A stretch of 15,581 nucleotides of DNA, taken from Pavlovales sp. CCMP2436 (lineage: Eukaryota; Haptophyta; Pavlovophyceae; Pavlovales). The stretch lies in contig MU631398.1 in the NCBI GenBank assembly GCA_026770615.1, positions 120,143-135,723 on the forward strand, in the 5' to 3' direction. Below the pieces are notes generated by a model. The model was not told the DNA's origin. It worked only from the letters and a program-made list of their open reading frames with translations, and did not search any database. The position numbers were made by a program, and so were the translations under genes. Within the stretch, counting starts at the first letter, position 1. Each line of letters begins with the position of its first letter. Below are positions 1-7,385 of the stretch, one piece after another.

Positions 1-2
1 CC

Positions 3-422
3 ATCCTGTCCGAATGGGAGTACGACACGATTATCCACTTGTATCGTGCGTTCCACGTGCTCATCCCGATTCCAGCCGGTGACAAGTACGCCAAGGAGAC
101 CATCGCTGCCATGAGATACGGCAACGCCACCATCGACCAGGCTGCATACGAGCAGAAGGGCATAATGGCATGCACATGCCCAACCTATTTGCATTATTGC
201 AACTGCGACCATGCCTGCGCTTGGCTCGTGGCCAATGGCATCATAACGGCCTATCCGCCCACTCTTGACCCCGACCAGATTGGTGGTGGCGAGGAGAAGG
301 CGGAGGCGGCGAATAAGAAGCGCCCGAAAACGATGCGCGACATCGCTTCCGCCAAACCCACGGGGCGTGTTGCGAACGCCATTCGCGGCGGTGCACTCGG
401 CAACAGGACAGATCGCCGCTGA
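3..422 (+). CDS. SWIM zinc-finger protein, C-terminal part (probable MULE transposase tail)
   Basis: The frame is already open at base 3, so the 5' part lies outside the window; there is no convincing ATG start. The stop is at 420-422. The protein contains a SWIM-type zinc-binding pattern, CxC followed eight residues later by CxH, within residues reading ACTCPTYLHYCNCDHACAW. In Mutator-like transposases and FAR1-type proteins this domain lies C-terminal to the DDE catalytic core and binds zinc, probably helping DNA or protein contact. After it comes a basic tail (KKRPKTM) and a low-complexity Arg/Gly end. A MULE N-terminal half lies nearby on the opposite strand (2239-884), so this is a second fragment, or the two were rearranged by an inversion. 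The SWIM call is firm; the transposase assignment is inferred from the tail and the neighbour. A host SWIM-domain protein is the alternative. Confidence 0.6.
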   Translation: MLSEWEYDTIIHLYRAFHVLIPIPAGDKYAKETIAAMRYGNATIDQAAYEQKGIMACTCPTYLHYCNCDHACAWLVANGIITAYPPTLDPDQIGGGEEKAEAANKKRPKTMRDIASAKPTGRVANAIRGGALGNRTDRR

Positions 423-860
423 GCGCGTGGCGCCACCTGATGCTCGCTGCTGGGACCGAGTGCACCGAAGATACAATTCCTAGATCAGCTTTCGACTAAA
501 CGGCCGGCGCCCGGCGCTCGGAGCTGACGCCCGCGCGCCACGTGTCTATTAACTACATAGTTTGCGACGGCAATCGTAGTCATCAGTCTATAACTAACTA
601 TATATGACTTATATATGAGTGTATTACTTTCATTAATTATTTAGTCTCAAGCAAAGTTATTTAACTAAGTAAAGTTATTTTACTAACTAGAGTTAACGTA
701 GCTAGTTAGTTGGTTATTCGACTGTAATTTTTTTATATAAATTCTGTGTACTAACTATGCTGCATGAAGCTCAGACCCAGACCTGTTGCGAGCGCTCAAC
801 GCAGTGAGCCGCTTTATAGTTAAATAGGTTTATATTAGCTAGTATCTGACATTCATCATT
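423..860. other. AT-rich spacer without a gene
   Basis: No coding frame is supported here. From about 540 to 770 the DNA turns strongly AT-rich, with recurring TAACTA/CTAGTT words (for example around 585-720) that make short imperfect direct and inverted repeats. It separates the plus-strand SWIM fragment from the minus-strand MULE fragment and could be the terminal or subterminal DNA of a transposon, but no clean terminal inverted repeat could be defined. Confidence 0.5.
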
Positions 861-1295
861 GATTCCAATCGCGACTGACTCACACGCGCCTCCCGCTGGC
901 CGCATATCTGGCGACCACCGCCTCCACCTCGTCCTTGACGTTCTGCAGCGCAATCACGTGATCTTTGGTGCCCTCGTGGAGGCAGATTCCGTGGGCGATG
1001 TGGTGATATGTCTGCGACAGGTCGACCGTGCCGATCGGCATCGTGGCCAACCCCTCAGTGGTGAAGCGGTACGTAGTGTCGACTTCCCAAAACGCCGCCT
1101 GCGAAGGTGAGACCTACCGATATGCATTCAGCAGCTGATTTTCGGTCGACATTGTGAAGAAAATATCTTTCGACTTTTTCTTGCCGGTTGATTTCACCAC
1201 CGTTTTGCCGAAAACGTGCGGCGTGTGCTCGTTGAAGCCGGGCTGGCCGAGCACGACGTCCTTCATGTGGAGCTCCGCGAACTGCGAAATACCTC

Positions 1296-1494
1296 CTGTG
1301 ATTATTTATTTATTTTTAATAAGGACTAGGGCTAGGGCTAGGGCGAAGCTAAGGCTAGGGGGGCTAGGGGGGCTGGAGGGCTAGGGGGGGTAGGGGGGGT
1401 AGGGGCTAGGGGGGCTAGGGTAGGGGGGCTGGAGGGCTAGGGAGGGTAGGGGGGGTAGGGGCTAGGGGGGCTAGGGGGGCTAGGGGCTACATAC
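1296..1494 (-). other. Spliceosomal intron of the MULE gene
   Basis: On the minus strand exon 1 is followed by GTATGT (1494-1489) and exon 2 is preceded by AATCACAG (ending at 1296). Removing the 199 nt joins a split Gly codon (first base 1495, last two 1295-1294) and keeps the transposase-like reading frame on both sides. Reading through the donor instead gives a stop at 1489-1487. Most of the intron is a minisatellite. Confidence 0.75.
1322..1485. repeat. G-rich minisatellite (GGGCTA / GGGGGGCTAGG type)
   Basis: Variable units of GCTAGGG and GGGGGGCTAGGGGGGGTAGGG run through this stretch on the plus strand. Runs of three to seven G recur every few bases, so the plus strand could form G-quadruplexes. 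It lies inside the MULE intron, so the transcript would carry the C-rich strand. Confidence 0.85.
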
Positions 1495-2239
1495 CGAAGG
1501 TGTTGCGCTGTGCGCTCGTGATGCCAGACTTGGCGCGCTGCTTCACGAGGTGACCTTTGCGGAATGCTATGACCTTGGCCTGCATCGGCACGTCGAGCAG
1601 CGAGCCATACTGCGGGAATCTCTCCTGGATCTGGCCAATGAGGGCTTTCGGGCGCAGGTCCAAGAGTCCCGCCGTGTTCATGATCGCCGCCTTAAGCCCA
1701 GCTGGTATGCCGACCTGGTGCGCGTGGGGTCGTGCGGACGGAGCGGTCAGGGTGTGCAAAAGCATTACGCACTGCCTTCGGGACGCGCGTGCGGTGGGTC
1801 GCGCGCGCACCTTGCGGCCCGAAGACAGTGCGTCGTGATTCGAATGGGGGATGTCCCCGACTTTTATCGTGTGTGCCCCGAGTAGCGCGTGCCCCTTCAC
1901 ACGCGTCTCGCCTGTGACCTCGTGCTGCCCACGCCAGCCGCAGGCCACGTCGGCGGTACGCGAGTACGCACAGCAGAAAACCTTCTTCCATACCGTTGAC
2001 CCGTCAGTGTGCTTCCACGCCTTGAACTTGAAGGCCTGCGCTGTGCCGATGCCTTCGCGGCACTTCAACGCATCCATCGTTGCTGCAAGCCACATCTCGT
2101 TGGCCACGTGCGTCTCGCCCGCGACCCCGCTTGCGTAGAGCGCGTACTTTACCACGACAAGCGACTTGCGCCTGCCGTGCTTCCCACGGCTAGTAGGCGG
2201 CCCAACTCCTGCCCGCCCGCCCACCCGCCCGCCCCCCAC

Positions 2240-2843
2240 CCGCCCTCATATCCTCCTCCTCCTCCTCCTCCTCCTCCTCGTCGTCGTCGTCGTCGTTGGT
2301 GCAGACGGGAGGCTTGGGCTCGACGTGGCCGTGGGCGACGGCGATGCCGAGGGCGAGGCCGAGGGCGAGGCCGAGGCGGTGGCGGAGGCCGTCGTTGAGG
2401 CGGGCAGCATGTGCTCCGCCTCCGTCAGCGCCACCGGCCCCGCTGCCGGCTAGGGCGATGGGCGCCGCGTGCGCAGCGAACACGAGGTGGCTCGCGAGCG
2501 AGCGAGTCGCTGCGCCGCTGAAGCGCGCGAAGAGCGACCGGCTCGGGAGCGAGCGAGTCGCTGCGCCGCTGATGGGCGCCAGCTCCAGCCGTGCGCACAG
2601 CCTCTGCATGCCGTTGACAGCAGTGGGCGCCGACGCGGCGGTGGGCGGCTGTGAGCGCCGACGCTGACGCTGGCGTTGGCGTTGAAGCTCTTTGGCGCGT
2701 GCTGGCGCTGGCGTTGAAGCTCATTGACGCGTTCGGCGTCGGGATCGAGATCGGGATCGGCGTCGGACCCTCCGCGAGGTCCGGGGCCAACTGGACAGCA
2801 ACTCGGACAGCTTTTTATTATTTTTCAAGCCCGACATATCTCA
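2240..2843. repeat. GC-rich low-complexity stretch with several short tandem repeats
   Basis: No gene is supported. The stretch holds a (TCC)n then (TCG)n run at 2248-2297, a GAGGCCGAGGGC-type run around 2345-2380, a direct repeat of period 51 bp (copies starting at 2496 and 2547, both beginning GAGCGAGCGAGTCG), and a 32-bp tandem repeat (2669-2700 and 2701-2732) containing GGCGTTGAAGCTC. Frames open here encode only poly-Glu/Asp, Arg/Ala or Pro stretches. Confidence 0.7.
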
Positions 2844-3003
2844 CGGATCCGCTTTACGCTCTAGTGCGCCGGTCGGATCCGCTTTACACTGTGGTGCGCG
2901 CGCGGATCCGCTTCTAGCCCATACGGATCCGGTTCTACACCCCCACGGATCCGAAAGGGGCCCTCCGCGACACGGATCCGGAAGTATATTTAAAACGGAT
3001 CCG
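2844..3003. repeat. Seven-copy CGGATCCG palindrome array
   Basis: The 8-bp palindrome CGGATCCG occurs at 2844, 2874, 2903, 2924, 2946, 2973 and 2996, spaced 21-30 bp. Flanking bases are partly shared (for example CGGATCCGCTTTAC twice and CGGATCCGGAAGTA twice), so this is a degenerate tandem repeat. It ends next to a MITE and just upstream of the gag frame. Confidence 0.85.
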
Positions 3004-3009
3004 GAAGTA

Positions 3010-3176
3010 CAGGGGATCGCAGGCAATAAGAACGGCGCTTTTTGAGGCTGAGGCTGAGTTTCTTAGCAAATTACACACAAACAATTGTTAAATTTTGGTT
3101 AAAATTACTATTGAAGGGCAAAAAAACGAGGCTCAGTTTCTTAACACGGCGGTTTCTTATTGCCCGCGATCCCCTG
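3010..3176 (+). mobile_element. MITE copy A (TA target duplication)
   Basis: The element begins CAGGGGATCGCAGGCAAT and ends with the reverse complement of nearly the same sequence (ATTGCCCGCGATCCCCTG), giving terminal inverted repeats of about 23 bp with one mismatch. TA flanks it at 3008-3009 and 3177-3178. The interior is AT-rich and codes for nothing. A TA duplication points to a Tc1/mariner-like or related transposase supplied elsewhere. Two further copies lie at 12136-12302 (inverted) and 13276-13439. It sits about 20 bp upstream of the first gag ATG. Confidence 0.9.
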
Positions 3177-3196
3177 TAGCCTTGTCCCGATCAGCG

Positions 3197-4133
3197 ATGA
3201 CAGCAAGCAAGATCTACCCGATGGGCGAGGCTGACCCCGCCTTTGTCAAGGCGGTCAAGGAGTACCACCGTATGCTTACCTCGCAGTGCAAGGCCCAGGA
3301 CATCATCACCCAGGCCATCGACCAGCGCATCCTGACGCACGTCATGCACAAGGCCTACGGCGCCAAGCGCGGCAGCTCCGTCTCGCTGGCTTTGGTTTTC
3401 AACACTCTCAAGGACCATTGCGTCGGCCTCTCCGGCACGTCCAAGGCCGCCTCTATGCTCAACCTCATCTCGCTCCAGCGCTCGCACAAGGAGAGCGCGC
3501 TCAAGTGGCTCGACCGTGTGCAGCGCGCCTTCAACTCCATCTCGCACCTTCCCTTCAAGCTCGAGGATCTCATCCTGTTCATCTCGCTGCGCGGGCTCGG
3601 CGAATCTTACTCCTCGCTCGTGCAGTCGACTATCAATGACCCCGCCAATGAGCGGCGCCTCGCTTCAGACGTCCTCGCGACCCTGCGCGAGAACCTCGCC
3701 GCCATCACGATGCTCTCCAACACCAACGGCGCCGACAGGCGCAGCGTGAACGTGATCACTTACCCTTCGGACTTCAACCGCAGCTCCAACAACTCGCGCG
3801 GCGCGGCGCGTGGCGGGCGCGGCAACCTCGCGCAGGTCGGGCGCGGTGGCGGTCGCAACGCCCCGTCAGGCCGCCCCGCTCTTCCTTCCCCCGAGCAGGC
3901 TGCGCGCGACGAGCGCCCTCTCGTGCTACATGTGCAAGATTCACAACCAGGCCTCGGACCACTACCCGCGCGACTGCCCTGCGGCTTCCTTCTACGGCAA
4001 CCCCTCTGTCAAGGCGGTCGACTTCGATGAGCAGCCGCAGCAGCTGCGCAAGAAGCCATCGTTCTTCGTCAACATGGTCCAGGTCTCGCGCAACCCGTAC
4101 GGTCCCGAGGACTCTGAAGTGCTCGATCTCTGA
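3197..4133 (+). pseudogene. gag: copia gag (capsid/nucleocapsid) with frameshift
   Basis: Gag forms the virus-like particle that packages the retroelement RNA. ATG at 3197 is the first Met after the MITE. The first ~200 residues match the copia gag domain in pattern (LKDHCVGL, SALKWLDRVQRAFNSI, LEDLILFISLRGL), followed by an Arg/Gly-rich RNA-binding-like stretch (3780-3860). Near 3880-3920 the frame shifts (+1 relative to the start frame). Beyond it comes a zinc knuckle at 3924-3977, with spacing CX2CX8HX4C rather than the usual CX2CX4HX4C. The frame reaches TGA at 4131-4133, but neighbouring frames carry on similar coding towards the protease, so that stop follows another indel. Length and N-terminus suggest that some upstream gag sequence is missing. 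Confidence 0.75.
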
Positions 4134-4948
4134 CGACGAGATCTATCACCCGCTCGTCACCTGCAAGCTGCCCAGCTTCGACAAACTCGACGCTGCTGCC
4201 CTCGAGATGCTCAAAAACACGCTCGTCGCGAGCGTTTCGAGCGCTCTGCCACTTACATCGCTTCCAACAAGTTCATTGCCGGCAAGACCAAGCCGCTCTT
4301 CAACTTTATCGTGGTGATCTTCTCCATCTTCGTGTTCATCGCGACCATCTTCCTCTCGGCCATCGCAACGGCCAAGTCCTCCCACGCCTTCGCAATTGGC
4401 AATGGGAAGGAGATCATCAACTCGGGCGGCCTGGCACAGCTGACCGACTACTTCGAGATCTCCAAGGTGTACTCCCTCCTCGGCAAGGGCTTCCAGGACT
4501 CCCTCTCGCAGATGAGCGACTCGGGCCTCTTCGACTCCGGCTCAAAACTCAACCTCGGGCCGATGGACTACCTGCCCTTCCTGACCAACGTGCAGCCCAC
4601 GGACATGCACGCTTCCGCTGCCAACTCCTCCAAGATCGTGTGCAAGTACAAGGGCACCCTCTCTGTTGGCTACCGCCTGATGAACAACTCGCTTGTGACG
4701 GCCAAGATCGACAACTTCTACGTGTCCCTTGACATCAAGCGGCTCATCTTCAACGAGTCCAACCTCTGCAAGCAGTGGGACGCCGAACTCGTGAGCCTCT
4801 CCAAGCAGACCAACTTCTCTATCAACGGCTTCGACCTTGACCTCCAGCAGGGCCGCTACCTCATCACCACGCTAGGGATCGCAGAGCTCAAGGACATGTG
4901 CATCATCATGGCCGTCTTCACAGCTACCTCGGACGCGCTCGTGGCATC
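4134..4948 (+). pseudogene. copia Gag-Pro linker with membrane helix, and aspartic protease
   Basis: Copia proteases cleave the Gag-Pol polyprotein and work as dimers with one DSG/DTG per subunit. Here coding continues from gag with two compensating frame changes near 4125 and 4215. At 4296-4367 there is a strong hydrophobic segment of about 24 residues (FNFIVVIFSIFVFIATIFL and on). The catalytic motif is FDSGSKLNL, with the DSG at 4533-4541. The following SKIVCKYKGTLSVGY, FYVSLDIKRLIFN and GRYLI follow the pattern of copia protease and its C-terminal extension. The plain frame runs on to a stop at 5019-5021, but from roughly 4945 composition changes and the last ~25 residues are probably from the inserted block. 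It could be misread as a host glycoprotein because of the hydrophobic helix and Asn-X-Ser/Thr sites; codon use and the DSG context favour the retroelement. Confidence 0.6.
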
Positions 4949-5119
4949 CGTCGGTTTGCTTGATCTCTCTGTCGAACAACGACTACAGGGGTTTGGTCAG
5001 TCGGACGTCGACCAAGATTAGATAGGGCCGAAATGGGGTCTAGGCGGGTACGCACATCGGTCTGTCTCGTCGCGTTTCGAATCTGGGGTTGGCTTCGACC
5101 GGTGAAGTTGAAGTTGGGG

Positions 5120-6686
5120 ATGTCACCAAGTCCGGCGGCCTTCACCGATGTGTTTTACCAGGTCGACCGAGACTTTGGCGGCGTTGGAGACCAGAGTAAG
5201 ACAACCCTAGGCCTTTTAATAACCAATTCGCCCAACTTGTTTTGGCAGACCAACATGGCTCCCCGTCCATTTCCAAACATCGCCCAGTGCGCTTACATCA
5301 GAGATGGCTTGCTAATCGATGGACGTAAACGCTTGGCGCTCGAAATAGTCGCGACAGGCTCCCTCGGATCGACGAAGCGCCCTATCCATTTTGACATAAC
5401 TCGACTACTAGAAGATGCGGCCCCCATCCCGTTCGAAGACGACACCCCCTTTACGTTAATTGTTGCGTCAACCGGTATATTGCTCACAGTTGATGATGCG
5501 GTAATATTGCGCACGCAGGAGCCACTGGCTACTTTGGTTACTTTGGTCAATCACTATACGCAGGTCTATCGCCCGGTCGTGCGGGTATCTGGCGACGCCT
5601 ACAGTGGTGCCATCTCACCGGTGACGCTGCTGAAGGTTATGACGAACTCCGAGCGCCAAGTTGTGCTTGCTGATTTTGTTTTAAGCGATACTATACAAGC
5701 AACCAAAGCAGTTAATGCTTTTTTCCAAGGTATATACGGGCCTGCTGCAAACCTTACGACAATCGACGTAGTCAACACGATTGAGCGACTCGATAACCAA
5801 ATATTTGGATCTGGATCTGGATCTGGATCTGGATCTGAAGAGCATGTCGAATTGCTGAGCTGTACAGCCACAAATGACGCGTGGCTTGTTACGACTGATA
5901 ATACTGGTTCGGACTTTCAGTGCCTCGTCACACTGATATATGACTCAGCCACAAAAAATGCACTTAGCCGAGATTTACCTGCGTTTGTGTTTAAAGGGAC
6001 AATAGTCACGAATTCTGACTGGAGCAGCTCGTCAGGCTGGTTTGTGGACAGCAGCACAACTTTTCAAAACGATTCAAATTATTCCGCTAACAAGGCTTAC
6101 GATAAAAGCAGCTCTACCTACCTACTGGGGAAGCAGCGCAGACTCCTTCACGTCAGCTGGCGTTGGATCTCAATATCTGAGTATACAGTTCCCAGCTCCC
6201 AAAAGGCTGAACGCGTATCGTATTTCTGGTGCTGCCAGGTACCCAGGCACTACTGCTCCGAGTGAATGGACTTTATCGGGATCAAATAATAACACTAGTT
6301 TCAAGACAATTCAGCGTTTTGCCAAGAGCAACTGGGTAGCAAACCAACCAGAAACGTTTTTTATAACAGTGGATCACGAGCCTTTCCGCTATTTCCGGCT
6401 CAATTTCACCAAGGTAAGTGCTAACGGTTCCTCGTCCACGTACGTTACAGTTCCCGAGTTGACCTTTGTAACGGGATGGAGTATACGGCAGACTACCATT
6501 GTGAGTACTCTTCCGGTTTCAACGACCCAGTTCAAAGTCATCATGTCAAACATGTACGGGCAGCAGTTAAACGTTATTACCAATCCAGTCGATTTTGAGT
6601 TTAGTATAATGTTAACAAAGCACGGGCACATAGTCAACAGTGGTATGTACCGCCTCTCATCCACCGGGCTTATAAAAAAAGGCTAA
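5120..6686 (+). pseudogene. Fibre/spike-like protein with F5/8 type C (discoidin) domain, frameshifted
   Basis: The chosen start is ATG at 5120 (MSPSPAAFTD); ATG at 5033 is in frame but adds residues lying close to the junction. The first ~230 residues are an unrecognised, beta-rich-looking region. Then comes a (GS)5 linker at 5807-5836, coded by five perfect GGATCT repeats. From about 6000 to 6470 there is a galactose-binding-like F5/8C domain: SDWSSSSGWF, then YLSIQFPAPKRL, AYRISG and WTLSGSNNNTSF, which typically binds carbohydrate or lipid on cell surfaces. A ~70-residue C-terminal part follows, ending at TAA 6684-6686. The frame changes at 6116-6123, where ACCT occurs twice in tandem; this 4-bp duplication moves the frame by +1 and would stop the protein at 6265. 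Role inferred: receptor-binding fibre of a virus particle. Alternative: a cell adhesion protein. Confidence 0.55.
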
Positions 6687-6689
6687 AAG

Positions 6690-6749
6690 TCCAAAAGGTC
6701 AAAAAAGGTCAAAAAAGGTCAAAAAAAGGTCAAAAAAGGTCAAAAAAGG
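6690..6749 (+). repeat. Six phased A-tract repeats (GGTCAAAAAA)
   Basis: The unit GGTCAAAAAA repeats six times with periods of 10, 10, 11, 10 and 10 bp, directly after the fibre gene stop and 21 bp before the next ATG. A-tracts of six in phase with the helix are the classical sequence for intrinsically bent DNA. A promoter or transcript-end role is possible but unproven. Confidence 0.85.
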
Positions 6750-6770
6750 CCACCTACAACCATAGCACCC

Positions 6771-7085
6771 ATGTCTGCCGGAAACAACTTCGACAGCTTC
6801 AAAAGCAACGCAATCGATCTTGCACGAGCATCATACCTCCCACTAGACAAGGCAGCGGTTTTTGGGGATTCACTTGGATTCGCACTCGACACACAATTGT
6901 CCCAAGTTGATACACTTGTATTTACCGATAAACGGACCGGGCAACCAACAATAGTACACCGAGGCTCGGTGACGCCCGGAGATTTTCTCGTGGACGACGC
7001 TCTGGTCGCTTTCGGCTCCGACCGGGAGACGCAGAGGCTCCGCCGTGCCCGCCAGATCACCATAGGGGGCTGGGACAGGCTTTAA
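6771..7085 (+). CDS. Class-3-lipase-like protein, N-terminal fragment
   Basis: ATG at 6771 (context ACCATGT) opens a 104-residue frame. The pattern SQVDTLVFTDK, PTIVHRGSVTPGDFLVDDALVAF and then an Arg-rich RETQRLRRAR resembles the N-terminal part of alpha/beta-hydrolase class 3 lipases, where a strand ending in RG(T/S) precedes a W/F-x-x-D segment. The nucleophile motif GxSxG and the rest of the catalytic triad, which should follow, are absent. The frame ends in GWDRL and TAA, and this end lies in an 18-bp sequence (7069-7086) that recurs inverted four times downstream. So the gene appears cut off where a repeat begins. Class 3 lipases hydrolyse glycerolipids and are known from some viruses of protists. 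The match is by motif pattern only; it could be a distinct short protein. Confidence 0.4.
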   Translation: MSAGNNFDSFKSNAIDLARASYLPLDKAAVFGDSLGFALDTQLSQVDTLVFTDKRTGQPTIVHRGSVTPGDFLVDDALVAFGSDRETQRLRRARQITIGGWDRL

Positions 7086-7086
7086 T
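7069..7086 (+). repeat. 18-bp motif shared (inverted) with the downstream repeat array
   Basis: GCTGGGACAGGCTTTAAT at the 3' end of the lipase-like frame is the exact reverse complement of ATTAAAGCCTGTCCCAGC at 7460-7477, 7586-7603 and 7721-7738, and nearly so at 7236-7253. It contains the stop codon of the lipase-like gene. Confidence 0.85.
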
Positions 7087-7138
7087 TTGCCTGCGGCGCC
7101 TCCCGAATTGTCAGAATCCATCAGATTGGGCGGTGGGG

Positions 7139-7385
7139 TTCTCGCGTGGCTAGGTGTATCTCGTTCGATCCTTAAGGTCGTGGTAGATCTGAGTAGATCT
7201 CGGTAGATTCGCCGGTGCGCCTACGAAGCAATTCGATTAAAGCCTGTCCCACCGCGCGCGAAGCACGAGTTTGGCTTCGCAGGCCTCGGTGGATCGCGGT
7301 GGATCGCGGTGGATCTCGGTAGATCTCGGTAGATCTCGGTAGATCTCGGTAGGTCTTGGTCGATTCTCGGTAGATCTCGGTAGAC
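7139..7385 (+). repeat. CGGTAGATCT / CGGTGGATCG tandem repeats
   Basis: The 10-bp unit CGGTAGATCT, with variants CGGTGGATCG and CGGTGGATCT, occurs about ten times, most tightly at 7286-7380. A shorter run, GGTAGATCTGAGTAGATCT, is at 7181-7199. One copy of the larger dispersed repeat (7223-7281) lies between the two runs. Related CTCGGTGGA words return at 8226-8275. Confidence 0.8.

Larger units (their letters stand above)
884..2239 (-). pseudogene. Mutator-like (MULE) transposase, N-terminal half, two exons, with in-frame stop
   Basis: MULE transposases cut and paste DNA through a DDE catalytic core. Exon 1 (2239-1495; first in-frame ATG at 2095-2093) has a WRKY/FLYWCH-like zinc-finger region with two Cys (the second in CGWRG) and a later HSNH, then a stretch with LKAAIM and RPKALI as in the MULE N-terminal domain. 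Exon 2 (1295-884) holds KKKSKDIFFTMS and then WEVDTTYRFT, the first catalytic Asp region, followed by SQTYHHIAHGICLHEG, typical of the MULE core. The exons join in frame (phase 1) across an intron at 1494-1296. A TAG at 1116-1114, just before the catalytic Asp block, breaks exon 2. Exon 2 runs into GTGAGT (883-878), a second splice-donor-like site, but no following exon is seen; the remaining catalytic residues and SWIM part are missing on this strand. The 5' end is uncertain because upstream is low-complexity. Confidence 0.72.

Noticed and set aside
1098..1116. A 19-nt mini-intron (GTAGG...GCAG) at the TAG in the MULE exon
   Set aside because: Removing 19 nt would throw the catalytic region out of frame, while reading straight through keeps it; the TAG is better seen as a nonsense mutation.
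1322..1485. Telomere-like GGGCTA repeats as a chromosome end
   Set aside because: Units are irregular, lie between two transposase exons within an intron, and unique sequence continues on both sides.
2190..2609. Minus-strand 139-codon open frame with a poly-Asp/Glu stretch
   Set aside because: It arises from the (TCC)n/(TCG)n microsatellite and GC-rich repeats; no conserved motif, and it overlaps several other open frames of equal quality.
3095..3196. Gag start upstream of 3197
   Set aside because: The upstream open frame runs through the MITE, so those residues are not gag.
4311..5021. Host glycoprotein or envelope-like gene
   Set aside because: The hydrophobic helix and Asn-X-Ser/Thr sites suggested it, but the DSG motif and the following pattern fit a copia protease in the expected position after gag.
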